A stretch of 64,000 bases of DNA from Planctomycetota bacterium (GTDB lineage Bacteria > Planctomycetota > Planctomycetia > Pirellulales > UBA1268). Each line of letters starts with the position of its first letter. Position 1 is the first letter of the stretch. Under the pieces are notes generated by a model. It was not told where the DNA came from and searched no databases. It was given only the letters and a program-made list of their open reading frames with translations. Both the position numbers and the translations under genes were made by a program. Location: the NCBI GenBank assembly GCA_029978905.1, contig JAPOIM010000006.1:1-64000 (forward strand), given 5' to 3'. Positions 45,839 through 57,100 of the stretch are shown here, in pieces.

Positions 45839-45982
45839 AGGGCTCGCCCAAGGCGGTATCTTCTGCGCAGGTGGTGGAATCGTTGCACGTGGCCCTTTTG
45901 CCGATTCAGCATGACCGTAAAAGCCGTGGTAGGGTTCTAGGAGACGATTGCTTTCACGCTTTTCCCATTAGGTCAGCCTTTC

Positions 45983-46549
45983 ATGCTCGATCTCCTGATG
46001 AACGAGGGGGCTCAGTGGTTCACGGGCGTTGCCTTCGTGGCGAGCCTGATGTTTGCGATCACGGTCCTGCTCTTGTTTGTGGGGGGCGACGGAGGGCTCG
46101 ATGGCGGCGGAGATGTGGATCTCCCCGACGGCAGCGGTGATGGCAACGCCTCCTTTAAAGTGCTCTCGCTGCAAGGCGTGGTGGGCTTTGGGATGGGCTG
46201 GGGATGGGGAGGCTTAGTGGCCTTCCGCAACCTCGGCTGGACCTGGAACGTTTCTGCCGTCGCTGGGGTGGTCGTCGGTGGCCTCTTCGTGGCCATGCTC
46301 TGGTTGGGTTTCAAGTTGGTGTACGGCCTCGCCGGTGATGGGAACGTCCATCGTCGCGATGCCATGGGATTGACCGGCACCGTGACCGTGGCGATTCCTG
46401 CCTCAGGAAGCGGGCGGGTGCGAGTCGTGATCCGCAACCACCAGCGGGAGTTTTCGGCCACAAGTCGCAGCATACGGATCGAGTCGCACAGTGCGGTCCG
46501 GGTGGTTGCGGTGCGAGACGACGGCATGCTCGAAGTGGAGCCTGCCTGA
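45983..46549 (+). CDS. NfeD-like membrane protein
   Basis: 188 residues. An N-terminal hydrophobic segment (FVASLMFAITVLLLFVG) is followed by an acidic Gly/Asp linker, two more hydrophobic segments (VVGFGMGWGWGGLVAF; VAGVVVGGLFVAMLWLG), and a C-terminal OB-fold-like domain (GLTGTVTVAIPASGSGRVRVVI). This is the short NfeD1b-type layout. Such genes stand next to flotillin genes in many bacteria, and here flotillin follows 73 bases later. They probably act together at membrane microdomains. Confidence 0.82.
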   Translation: MLDLLMNEGAQWFTGVAFVASLMFAITVLLLFVGGDGGLDGGGDVDLPDGSGDGNASFKVLSLQGVVGFGMGWGWGGLVAFRNLGWTWNVSAVAGVVVGGLFVAMLWLGFKLVYGLAGDGNVHRRDAMGLTGTVTVAIPASGSGRVRVVIRNHQREFSATSRSIRIESHSAVRVVAVRDDGMLEVEPA

Positions 46550-46622
46550 ACGCCGAACCCCGTTGAACCGCCCCCCCTTCCCTTCTTCTCCTCTCTCTTA
46601 TCTTTTTTCGCGAGTGTTCATC

Positions 46623-48218
46623 ATGCCCGAAGGTCAAGCTCTCACCGGACTCCTCTGGATCGGCCTGTTCACGGCGGCGGGGCTGATCGTTCTGTTCTTC
46701 CTGATCTTCGTGTTGAAGCAGTACAAACGCTGCCCTTCAAATCGGATCCTCGTGATCTACGGTCAGGTCGGTGGGCAGAAGGCGGCCAAGTGCATGCACG
46801 GTGGCGGTACGTTTGTGATCCCGTTGATCCAGGCGCATGAGTTTCTCTCGCTTGAGCCGCTGGTGATCGAGATCCCACTCGAAGGCGCACTCTCGCTCAA
46901 CAACATCCGCGTGAATGTGCCCAGCACGTTCACCGTTGGCATCTCGACCGATCCCGTACTGATGAACAACGCGGCCGAGCGTCTTCTGATGCTCAAAGAA
47001 GACACGATTCGTGAACAGGCCCAAGACATCATCCTCGGCCAGCTGCGCTTGGTGATCGCCACGCTCTCGATCGAAGAGATCAACAAAGACCGTGAAAAGT
47101 TCATGACCCTCGTCAACGAAAACGTTGCCGAGGAAATCAACAAGATCGGTCTTGAACTGATCAACGTGAACATTCGCGACATCACTGACGAGAGTGGCTA
47201 CATCCAGGCAATCGGCAAACGGGCTGCGGCCGAAGCGATCAACCGTGCGAAGGTGGAGGTTGCGCAGCAGGATCGGGAAGGTGCGATCGGTGAAGCGGAG
47301 GCGGTACGCCAGCGGGAAGTCCGCGTGGCGGAGGAGAACGCCAAGGCGGAAGAGGGGCGAAAGCAGGCGGAGCGAAGCCAGCGACTGGCGCTTGCGAAGT
47401 TTGAGGCGGATGCGATCACCGGTGAGGCGGAGTCGCAGCGGAATCACGAAATCGCGACGGCTGATCGCACGGCGGAAACCGCGATTGCCCGTAAAAATGC
47501 CGAACAGTCTCAGCGTGTGCAGACCGCGAAGGCAGAGTCGCTCGCGCGGCAGGGGGAAAACACTTCCAGCGCCGAAGTTGCCGAGAGCGATGCAAAGCTC
47601 GCGGAGGTGCGGGCTGAGGCGCAGCGGCGAAGCGATGTGGCTCGTGCGGAATCCGCACGGGCGATTCTGGAAAAGGAGCGGGAGCAGGAACTGGCCCGAC
47701 TCGCCAAGGAGATCATCGCTCCCGAAGAGATCCGCAAGAAGCAGATCGAGATTGCAGCCGAAGCGAGTGCGGAGAAGCTGCGGCGCGAGGCTGCCGGTGA
47801 AGCGGACGCGATCCTTGCCCGCTACAACGCTGAGGCAGAGGGTGTGCGAAAGGTGCTCGAGGCCAAGGCCGAGGGCTACCGACGGCTGGTAGAAGCCTGT
47901 GCCGACAATCCGCAGATCGCCCCTACGCTCCTCTTGATTGAGCAGTTGCCCGACTTGATCAGGGAGCAGGTGAAGGCGATTTCCAATCTCAAGATCGACA
48001 AGATCACGGTCTGGGATGGCGGTCGGCAAACCGGCGGGAAGGGGTCAACGAGCGACTTCCTGTCAGGCCTGATCGGCTCGCTGCCTCCGATGCATGAACT
48101 CGCCTCGCAGGCCGGGATCGAACTGCCAGGTGTGCTCGGCCAGGTGAAGCAGGGCTCCGGCGGTGCTTTTTCCGCGAAGTCGGCTGCCGCGCCGGTCGCT
48201 TCGGCAAGTGATGCCTGA
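46623..48218 (+). CDS. flotillin (SPFH/band 7 family, YuaG-like)
   Basis: 531 residues from the ATG at 46623. One N-terminal membrane anchor (GLFTAAGLIVLFFLIFVL) precedes an SPFH domain (NRILVIYGQVGGQKAAKC; VPSTFTVGISTDPVLMNNAA). A long Ala/Glu-rich coiled coil carries the repeated EA pattern typical of flotillins (GEAEAVRQREVRVAEENAKA). The C-terminus is Gly/Ser-rich. Flotillins scaffold ordered membrane domains and affect fluidity. The gene is paired with the NfeD gene directly upstream, and lipid-modifying genes precede both. Confidence 0.92.
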   Translation: MPEGQALTGLLWIGLFTAAGLIVLFFLIFVLKQYKRCPSNRILVIYGQVGGQKAAKCMHGGGTFVIPLIQAHEFLSLEPLVIEIPLEGALSLNNIRVNVPSTFTVGISTDPVLMNNAAERLLMLKEDTIREQAQDIILGQLRLVIATLSIEEINKDREKFMTLVNENVAEEINKIGLELINVNIRDITDESGYIQAIGKRAAAEAINRAKVEVAQQDREGAIGEAEAVRQREVRVAEENAKAEEGRKQAERSQRLALAKFEADAITGEAESQRNHEIATADRTAETAIARKNAEQSQRVQTAKAESLARQGENTSSAEVAESDAKLAEVRAEAQRRSDVARAESARAILEKEREQELARLAKEIIAPEEIRKKQIEIAAEASAEKLRREAAGEADAILARYNAEAEGVRKVLEAKAEGYRRLVEACADNPQIAPTLLLIEQLPDLIREQVKAISNLKIDKITVWDGGRQTGGKGSTSDFLSGLIGSLPPMHELASQAGIELPGVLGQVKQGSGGAFSAKSAAAPVASASDA

Positions 48219-48242
48219 GAACCACGCGCGAGGCAGGCGAAT

Positions 48243-49640
48243 TCACCCCAGCCCAGGAATCGGAACGCCACGCGCGAAGAGGGCCTGAAGACCTGTGGGT
48301 AGATCGGTCTGGAGGCGGACTTCCGAGAGGTCGAGCAGCCGCTCCATGATCGTGGCCACAAGATTCGGGATCGTGACGGGGTCGCTCGCTGGCTGCCCGC
48401 CGTCGCGGGTCGACTGACCGATCACACGGCCCCCCTCGAGGCCGCCGCCGTAGAGCAGGAGCGGCGCGAGGCCACCCCAGTGGTCGCGACCGCCGGTGGC
48501 GTTGATCACCGGGGTGCGGCCCATCTCGCCGCAGCAGACGAGGAGGATTTTGTCGCGCAAGCCTCGTGCTTCGATGTCGTCGATTAGGGCTGCCACCGCG
48601 TGGTCAAAGGGAGCGCCCACATAGTCCATGCCAACATCGACCGGTGCGTTGTTGATGTCGGAGTGCATGTCCCAGACAAAACTGGTGGTGACGGTCACGA
48701 AGCCGCAGCCGCGTTCGCAAAGCCGGCGGGCGAGTAACAGCAGTTTGCCGATTGAACGGTTGTGGTCGGTGTAGTGCTTGTGGTTGTTCCACTTCTTGTT
48801 GAGCCTTGCGACGTCGAAGCGACTCGCCGTGTCGTAGGCGGCGATCGTGGCGTCGTCTTCGCCGTCGAGGGTGAAGGCGTCGGCGACGCCGCGGGCAAGC
48901 ACGTCGAAGGCAAGCCCCTCACCATCCAGCATGGAGCGGACGGAAGGTGTGTCGAGCCAGCGACGACCGCGGTCGAGCGAGGCGAGCAGGCTGCGGCGGC
49001 TCCCCAATCGCTCCTGCGGGAGGTGCAGCCTGAGGTTGTCGAGGAAGGGACCGCTTCCACCCGGAACGAGTGGGCCGTAGCTCTGTCCGAGGTCACCACC
49101 ACTCTCAAAGTTGCCAAACTGCGTGATCGCCGGCCCTGCGTCGGCGTCGACGGCCTGCGGGAAGAGCATCACGTTGGTGGGCATTGCGTTGTCGGTCCGC
49201 AACACGCCAGCGGCACGGGCGTAGAGCGAACCCATGTTCGCCCCGAGCGTGGCCTGGCCTACGACCGGTTTGATGTCATGGTTGCCATCGCCCGTGACAA
49301 ACGACCTGACGATCGTCAGGAGGTGCGCGCGAGCCGCGAGCTTTTCGAAGGTGGAACCGAAGAACACGCCGGGAATCGTGGTGGCGATTTCCCCGGTCAC
49401 ACTGCGAGCGTTGGCGGGACCGCCGATCTTGGGATCAAACGTTTCAAACTGCGAGGGCCCACCGTGCATGAAGAGGAAGATCACGCTGCGGTCGCGGGCG
49501 AGCTGTTGGATCGCTGCGGCCTCAGCGGCAGAGGTGAACAATCCTCCGAGGCCTGCGGCCGCGAGCGTGCTGCCAACCTTGAGAAATGGCCGGCGGGAGA
49601 GATGCCCCCCAGTGCGAATCGCGTCTTCGAAGGTGAACAT
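48243..49640 (-). CDS. DUF1501 (sulfatase-like) Tat-exported protein
   Basis: 465 residues. The Tat-type start LSRRPFLKVGSTLAAAG is followed by the family hallmark SVIFLFMHGGPSQFETFDPK, then CCGEMGRTPVINATGGRDHWG near the C-terminus. DUF1501 belongs to the alkaline-phosphatase/sulfatase-like fold and is greatly expanded in planctomycetes. Its activity is not established. It is the last gene of a seven-gene minus-strand run that begins at 58943 and is convergent with the flotillin gene (24-base gap). Confidence 0.9.
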   Translation of the reverse strand: MFTFEDAIRTGGHLSRRPFLKVGSTLAAAGLGGLFTSAAEAAAIQQLARDRSVIFLFMHGGPSQFETFDPKIGGPANARSVTGEIATTIPGVFFGSTFEKLAARAHLLTIVRSFVTGDGNHDIKPVVGQATLGANMGSLYARAAGVLRTDNAMPTNVMLFPQAVDADAGPAITQFGNFESGGDLGQSYGPLVPGGSGPFLDNLRLHLPQERLGSRRSLLASLDRGRRWLDTPSVRSMLDGEGLAFDVLARGVADAFTLDGEDDATIAAYDTASRFDVARLNKKWNNHKHYTDHNRSIGKLLLLARRLCERGCGFVTVTTSFVWDMHSDINNAPVDVGMDYVGAPFDHAVAALIDDIEARGLRDKILLVCCGEMGRTPVINATGGRDHWGGLAPLLLYGGGLEGGRVIGQSTRDGGQPASDPVTIPNLVATIMERLLDLSEVRLQTDLPTGLQALFARGVPIPGLG

Positions 49641-49765
49641 CGCAGAGCCTCCCGCACCGATTCGGACGCAGGTGTGATCAGGGACACCCCCCAGAGGATG
49701 CCTGCCCTCATGATACGCGGAGGCTGCGGCCGGTGCACAACGCGAGCAATCGCGGCCGCAGGGTG

Positions 49766-51211
49766 TTACCGCAGCAAATCAAGGCAGACCACGCGGCCGG
49801 CACCACGTAGGTAGGCATAGCCGCGGGCGATAACCGGTGCCGCCCAGCAGGGAGGGGCGAGCAGGGGTTGGCCGGTGGCGGGATCGGTGAGCGTTGCTTC
49901 GGCGAGCGGCGTGTAGGCCTCAGGCGTGGCTTTCACAACCAGCACCTCGCCAAACTCACCGATCACGAGAAGCCGGTCACCCACGAGTGCCACGCTTGCT
50001 CGTCCGAGCCCGCGTTCGCTCCATTTCACCTCGCCGGTGGCGGCCTCCACGCAGACGAGGCGGGCGTCACCGATGTTGCGGCCGCTGGTTCCGTAGAGGT
50101 GGCCTTGATGCACGACGGGGGTGGCCCAGTGGGCTTTGAGGGTAGCGTCGGGCCGAGCGCCTTTGGGGCTTGTCCACGCGGGCGTGAAGGTGTCGCCGCG
50201 TGGTGTCGAGGCAACATCAAGCAGCACACCACCGACTTCGTAGGTCTCTGAGAGCAGGACCTGGTCGCCGAGCACCACGGGGTTCGCGGCATTCACACTG
50301 AAGAGTTCGCTTGCCCGCCAGCGGAACGAGCCCGTCTCGCGACCGGTGGCGGGATCGACTGACACCAGCTGGTCCCGCAGCCAGGCGAGCAACCGCGGAC
50401 GGCCTCCAAGCGAGGTCAAAACCGGGGAGGAGTAGCTCGCTAACTCACTGGAGCATCGCCACACCTCGTTGCCGGTGGCGAGATCAAAGGCGACGAGACC
50501 GCTGTCGAGCCCGCGGACAAGATCGAGCCGTTCGGGGGCGGGTGGGGTCGAGCCAGGTTCGCTGCCTCCCACAGGTACGATCACGAGCTGCCGAGCCGTT
50601 GGCCTATAGGGCGCGTCGATCACCAGCGGCGCGGCTCCTACGCCAAAAAAGTTTTGTACGACGTGGTACGTCTCCGAGGTGGCGACCTGCCACAACAGCG
50701 TGCCATCCGCAAGGCTGCGGCAGCTGAGCAGACCGTCGGCCGCAAAAGTGAGCACCCGGTCATTCGCGATCACCGGACAGCAGCGAGGGCCCCCGTCGTA
50801 GCCAAAGGTGTCGCGGTAGCTGGTGGGGTCGGCCACGCTCCAGAGTTGTTCGCCCGTTTCGGCGTGCAGGCAGCGGAGCCGTGCTTGGTCACCCACGCGG
50901 TCGAAGAGCACGATCCTGCCGAGGGCCACTGCTGGAGCGCCGTAGCCTTCGCCCATCTCCGCATGCCACACGAGGCGAGGACCGCCGTCTGGCCACGGCA
51001 GGGGGATTTCGGGCAGGCTGCTGGTGCCGTCGCCACGAGGGCCGAGAAATCGCGGCCAGTCTTCACCCTCGCGCGTGGCGAGGTTGGCCACGGCGGAAGG
51101 GCCAGCGGTGTTGTCGGCCTGAGTCGGGAGGGCGAGGCTCAGGCCCAGCAGAATGCCCACGACGAGCACACTGAGGAACTGCGGTCGGGTGGCAGCCATC
51201 GGCATCCTCAC
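49766..51211 (-). CDS. exported PQQ-binding-like beta-propeller protein
   Basis: 481 residues with a signal peptide (FLSVLVVGILLGLSLALPTQA). PQQ/WD-like propeller repeats are visible as D/N-x-A-T-G-x-x-x-W blades: HAETGEQLWSVAD, LADGTLLWQVATS, LATGNEVWRCSS, PATGRETGSFRW and AATGEVKWSERG. The N-terminal segment DWPRFLGPRGDGTS is typical of planctomycete outer-membrane-biogenesis/BamB-like PQQ proteins. Enzymatic activity is unlikely without a recognisable dehydrogenase pattern. Its ATG overlaps the desaturase stop (ATGA), so the two are translationally coupled. Confidence 0.88.
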   Translation of the reverse strand: MRMPMAATRPQFLSVLVVGILLGLSLALPTQADNTAGPSAVANLATREGEDWPRFLGPRGDGTSSLPEIPLPWPDGGPRLVWHAEMGEGYGAPAVALGRIVLFDRVGDQARLRCLHAETGEQLWSVADPTSYRDTFGYDGGPRCCPVIANDRVLTFAADGLLSCRSLADGTLLWQVATSETYHVVQNFFGVGAAPLVIDAPYRPTARQLVIVPVGGSEPGSTPPAPERLDLVRGLDSGLVAFDLATGNEVWRCSSELASYSSPVLTSLGGRPRLLAWLRDQLVSVDPATGRETGSFRWRASELFSVNAANPVVLGDQVLLSETYEVGGVLLDVASTPRGDTFTPAWTSPKGARPDATLKAHWATPVVHQGHLYGTSGRNIGDARLVCVEAATGEVKWSERGLGRASVALVGDRLLVIGEFGEVLVVKATPEAYTPLAEATLTDPATGQPLLAPPCWAAPVIARGYAYLRGAGRVVCLDLLR

Positions 51212-52383
51212 ACACGCACGTGCGAACGAACCCGCCCCGAGAACTTCCAGCCGCTGTCCGCCTTGCTGACGACGTTGCAGTGGGTGGCAATCTTCCAGAG
51301 CGCCTTGCGGATCGGTGTCGGATCGTAAAGGTAGAGATCGGGGAAGTGAGCCTGCAGGGCGTGCGTCGCTTTAACAGCGTGGTAGTGGGGGATGCGTGCG
51401 TCGATGTGGTGCGCGACATGCGTGCTGCCGATGCGGTGATGCATGAAGTCGAGCACGACGCCATAGGGACGATCGATCGTCATGAACGCGCCTTTGACCC
51501 ACGTCCACTCCTCGTCTTCAAAGTGAGGAACGTCGACATCCGTGTGCTGCAGCCAGGTGTAGAGGACCAGCCAAAAGTTCACCACCAGGTAGGGCCCAAC
51601 GTAGAGGGCGAGCACCGGGGCGATTCCGGCTACCGAAGCCCACCAGACGAGCAGGCCAAGCGTCGCCACCACACCGACGGTGGAGAGCCAAACCTTGGTG
51701 CGCCACTTGCCGGGAAACATCGCTTCCGAGAATGGCCACGTCGGCCAGAAGTGATTGGTCCATCCGCGGGCAGGGCCGCCCGAGGCGCCGGTGAGGAGAT
51801 AGACGGGCCACCCCACGAGGAACCGTGTGACCATCACAAACACGGCAAACGCTTCGTCCCCCATGTTCCGTTGCCACCAGATCCAGGCCTGTCCGGACGC
51901 AGTCGTGTCGCGGAGCGGCACAAAGGTCTCACCGAGATCAAGGTGGTTCGTTCGAGCGTGGTGCAGCGCATGACTACGCTGCCACGAGAAGTAGGGCACA
52001 AGCAGGGCGCTGTGTAAGACGAAACCGATCAGGTCCTGCAGCCAGTTGTACTTGGTGAACGCCCGGTGGCCGCACTCGTGGGCGACGACCCAGCAGCCGG
52101 TGGCGGCAGTGCCGGCGAAGATCGCGTAGGCGATCCAGGCAGGCAGCCAGGCCCACGTCAGAGGAAGGTAGGCATAGGCGAGCACGCCACTCCCGATCGT
52201 CATCACAAGCGACGAGAGAAGGTAGAGCGAGGACTTGAGCAAGCTTCGCTCAAAACACTCGGGCGGAATGACCGCAAGCACTTCGTTCTTGGTCGGATAC
52301 TTTTTCTTTTTGGTCGTGGTGCAGCCGGGGTCATCGATGGCTTCTAACGACGAACGATCTTCCTGATCACAGACAAGCGACAC
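51208..52383 (-). CDS. membrane fatty acid desaturase, plant FAD2-like (delta-12/omega-6 type)
   Basis: 391 residues. The three His boxes are HECGH (102-106), HALHH (138-142) and HVAHH (322-326), which bind the di-iron centre. The surrounding sequence follows plant microsomal FAD2 closely: IPPECFERSLLKS, VAHECGHRAFTKYNWLQD, LLVPYFSWQRSHALHH, TWLQHTDVDVPH, then IDRPYG and THVAHHIDARIPHYHAV. It would insert a double bond into lipid-bound fatty acids using O2 and an electron donor. The N-terminal 30 residues carry a KKKK patch. It is coupled to the PQQ gene downstream, and the zinc-ribbon gene lies 115 bases upstream. Confidence 0.9.
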   Translation of the reverse strand: MSLVCDQEDRSSLEAIDDPGCTTTKKKKYPTKNEVLAVIPPECFERSLLKSSLYLLSSLVMTIGSGVLAYAYLPLTWAWLPAWIAYAIFAGTAATGCWVVAHECGHRAFTKYNWLQDLIGFVLHSALLVPYFSWQRSHALHHARTNHLDLGETFVPLRDTTASGQAWIWWQRNMGDEAFAVFVMVTRFLVGWPVYLLTGASGGPARGWTNHFWPTWPFSEAMFPGKWRTKVWLSTVGVVATLGLLVWWASVAGIAPVLALYVGPYLVVNFWLVLYTWLQHTDVDVPHFEDEEWTWVKGAFMTIDRPYGVVLDFMHHRIGSTHVAHHIDARIPHYHAVKATHALQAHFPDLYLYDPTPIRKALWKIATHCNVVSKADSGWKFSGRVRSHVRV

Positions 52384-52498
52384 GACAGGATGGCCCTCGA
52401 AAAAAGAGAAATGGGCGGGGAAGCAGAGTGGTCAAGGTACCACAATGACTTCCCGAGGACAGCGACGCAATGCAGATCAACGCCCCGGAGGGCGGCTG

Positions 52499-52678
52499 TC
52501 ATCCACGGCCTCCTTCACAGCAGGTTTCGCAGATCGTGTGGCACCGGCTGCACTGCAGTTTTGCCCGGATTTCCATCAATGTCCCTCCACAGACGGGGCA
52601 GGCTGGGCGCGTCGGCGATGCGGCGCACGCTTCAGGAAGTCCGTTTGCGGAAGAGTCGCTCGTGTTTTCATCATGCAT
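52499..52678 (-). CDS. 59-residue zinc-ribbon protein
   Basis: A small frame from ATG at 52678 to TGA at 52499. After about 26 mostly polar residues, the protein has ACPVCGGTLMEIRAKL, then QCSRCHTICETCCEGG and a short basic end. This gives four C-x2-C-type pairs or extensions (CPVC, CSRC, CETCC) plus a His, a clear metal-binding ribbon. The cysteine order is far from random and resembles short conserved proteins I associate with planctomycetes. It lies 45 bases after a DUF1501 stop and before the desaturase gene. A weak ribosome site (TGGAG) lies about 11 bases upstream. Function unknown. Confidence 0.72.
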   Translation of the reverse strand: MHDENTSDSSANGLPEACAASPTRPACPVCGGTLMEIRAKLQCSRCHTICETCCEGGRG

Positions 52679-52723
52679 CGGACCGTTTGCTCCAGAGCCT
52701 GTGTGTGGTTGGGGGCGTGAAGG

Positions 52724-54097
<1,374 letters not shown>

Positions 54098-54122
54098 GGG
54101 AAGGCCTTCTTTGGAGGTCAGC

Positions 54123-57100
54123 TCAGTCCACAAACATCGTTTCATTGGAAATCAGCAGCACCTGAGCGATCTGTTCGAGCCGCGAGAGCTGCGGTGACTG
54201 GGGGCCGGAGAAGTTGCGGGCTGCGTCCCAGGTGTGGGAGGGCTGCTCAGGTGTGGAGGGAAACGTTTCGGTGATTGTGGCCGCCCAGAGGTGCTGATCG
54301 CTGTTGAGCGTGTCGCGGACATCAGCCACAAAATCGATCGTGTCGCCTGCGGCGAGGGTGAAGGGGCCGCCGCTGAGGCTCTGTTGATCGTGATGCACAA
54401 CCGCCGTGGCCACGCGTTCGCCGCGAACGAGCAGGTGGCAGCGAATCCCATCGCCGGCCTCGACCTCGTGCGTCACTTCGGAGTCCACGGTAAACACGCC
54501 ATCGTGGGGAGCGATCCAACGTCGCACGGAAGAATGCGCTAGGTCGTTGCCGGTGTGGCCCCCAGCGGCGGTGAGCTGCACCCAGCCGAGCGCGGCGTCA
54601 GGCCAGGCACCGCCACCCTGCCAGGCATCGCCGGTGAAGTGGGGCAGGGGAGTGAAGGAGGCCAACGTTCCCGCCTCCGGATCAAACGGTCCGTAGCCGT
54701 AGTGCCAGTCCTTGGCGTCGGCAGCAGGGGCTGTGGTGTCGGCCTCTGGGAGCTGCAGGAAGGCCAGCGTTTTCGCGAGCTGCTCAGCGGTGGGCTCGCG
54801 CTGCAGCACGAGGTGGTAGAGCGAACGGACGACCTCTTCTGGACGGGCCGCGTCGGCAGTGGCAATCGCCGCCACCCCTCGGGCGTGCTCGGCAATGAAG
54901 GGATTGTTCAGAGCGAAGAGTGCCTGCTGGGGGACTGTGGTTTGGCTTCGCGTGGGCACGTGCAGGTCGGGGTTTGCCATGTCGAACACCCGCAGCACGG
55001 TCGGGAAAAACTGGCGATCGATCATGCCATACAGGCTTCGTCTGCGGTTGTTCAAGCCATCGCCGGCGAGCATGTCACTCGCTTGACCTCCCATCTGTGG
55101 GTCGAGCCGCTGCGAGACGGCGAGCAGGGTATCGCGGAAGGACTCAAAGGAGAGCCGCTGAGCGTTCATGCGCCACAGCAACCGGTTGGACGGGTCGACC
55201 TCGCGGGCGTGAGCCGCGGTCGCCGCATCGAAGCCTGCCGAAGACTGCTGGCGGTAGGCCGCGGACCCGACGAGGAGCCGGTGGATGTGCTTCGTGCTCC
55301 AGCCGCTGGTGATCAGTTCGCGAGCGAGCCAGTCGAGCAGGGCGGGGTGACTGGGGGGAGCCGCGCGGGTGCCAAAATCACTCGGCGTGTCCACGAGCCC
55401 ACGGCCGAAGTGCTGTTGCCAGAGACGGTTCACCCACACCCGCGCGGTCAGCGGGTTGGTGGGGTCGACAATGGCCTGTGCCATTTCCAAGCGACCGCTG
55501 CCTTGGCCGAACGGCTGAGGCTCGGCGTGGGTTGTGAGGGAGAGGAAGTGACGATCGACTGGGTGCGTGGGTTGCTTGGGATCTCCTCGGCGAAACACCC
55601 AGGGCGTGCGAAGCTCGTCGCGGTCGACCAGCCGTAAGGCGTAGGGGGGCGCTGCGGGCTGCCCTAAGATCCAGCGGTCCACCTCGCCCCGCAGTTTCCA
55701 AAGTTCTTCGCAGACGTTCGTGGGGAAGAAGCCTTCCACCGAAACGATCGGCTCGTCGGGCACGTTGCACAGCGCGCGTGGTCCGTAGAGCAAGGCCCGG
55801 AGGTCTTCGAGTTCGTCGCTTTGCAGCCGCTCGGGCGGTGGGTCGCCCGCTGTCTCAGCTGCGGTGATCGCAGCCTGCCACTGGGCGTCGACATCGGCGA
55901 AGAGTTGGCCGTAGCGCTCGGCGAGTTCTCGCATCGATGCGGGGGCGGGGTCGAGGATGGCTGCAACGAGGCCGTTCACTGGAGTGCCGGACGTGGTCAG
56001 CTCTGCCACGACGTTTGCGGCTCGTTCTGCAAAGGTGGCGTTGTTGGGGCTGCCGTCGCTGGCCGCGTGCGCAGGCTCAGCGGCCAAGGCCACCCAGGGG
56101 GCGAAGATGGGATCGTGGGCCCGCGTGGGGTCCGCGAAGAATCGCTCAAACTGACGCACGAAGGCGGGGATCGTATCGTCTTCGCTCAGGAGCGTGTCGA
56201 AGCCTTCGGCGGGATAGTTGGCGAGCTCGGTTTGGGCCACCAGGTAGGCCGTGAAGCGTGCACGAGCGCGGTCGGTGGCCTCGCGTCGCCGGGTCTCCAG
56301 CATTGTGGCGTAGGTCGCTTCGCGTTCAGCGAGCCCCGCTTCAAACGCCTTCTGGGTTTCGTTTGCCTCGGTCTCGGTCGGGGCTGGCTCAAGTCGCAGG
56401 AGGTCTTCGGTGCAGCTGGCGAAGACACCGTAGAGGGCGTAGTAGTCCTCGGTAGGAATCGGATCGTATTTATGGTCGTGGCAACGGGCGCAGGCGACGG
56501 TGAGACCCATCGTGGTGCGGGTGACCGTATCGATGCGGTCGTCGATGATGTCGTGCGTGACCCCTAAGAACCTGCGGCCGAGAGTCAGAAATCCCATCGC
56601 AGCCTGGGCGTCGATGTCGTCTGGGGCGGCCTGGTCGGCAGCGAGCTGGAGCGTGAGGAAGCGATCGTAGGGGAGGTCGTTCTGAAAGGCGGACACGACC
56701 CAGTCGCGGTAGGCAGCTGCGTGCACCCACACCCGATGCTCACGGCCGTAGACATAGCCTTTGGTATCGGCATAGCGGGCGAGATCGAGCCAGCGACGGG
56801 CCTGAGCCTCACCGTAGTGAGGGGAGGCGAGGAGTTGTTCCACGGCCTGTTCGTAGGCATCGGTTGAGGTGCTCTGCTCAAAGGCCTCCACCTCGGCGTG
56901 CGAGGGAGGCAAGCCAGTGAAGTCATAGGAGAGCCGGCGAAGCAGCACGCGGCGGTCGGCAGGGGGGGCGGGTCGCAGATTTTCCGAGGCAAGTTGCCTG
57001 GCCAGGAAGGCATCAACCGGGGTGCGGATCCAGTCCGCTGCCCAGGGGATGTCGCGTGTGTCTGGGATGTCAGGTGTGGCCAGCGGTTGAAATGCCCAGT

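Noticed and set aside
45850-45980. tRNA-Leu-like stretch (GGTGGTGGAATCGT) before the NfeD gene
   Set aside because: No acceptor stem, anticodon arm or T-loop (GGTTCRA) in the right positions; the resemblance is limited to the D-arm.
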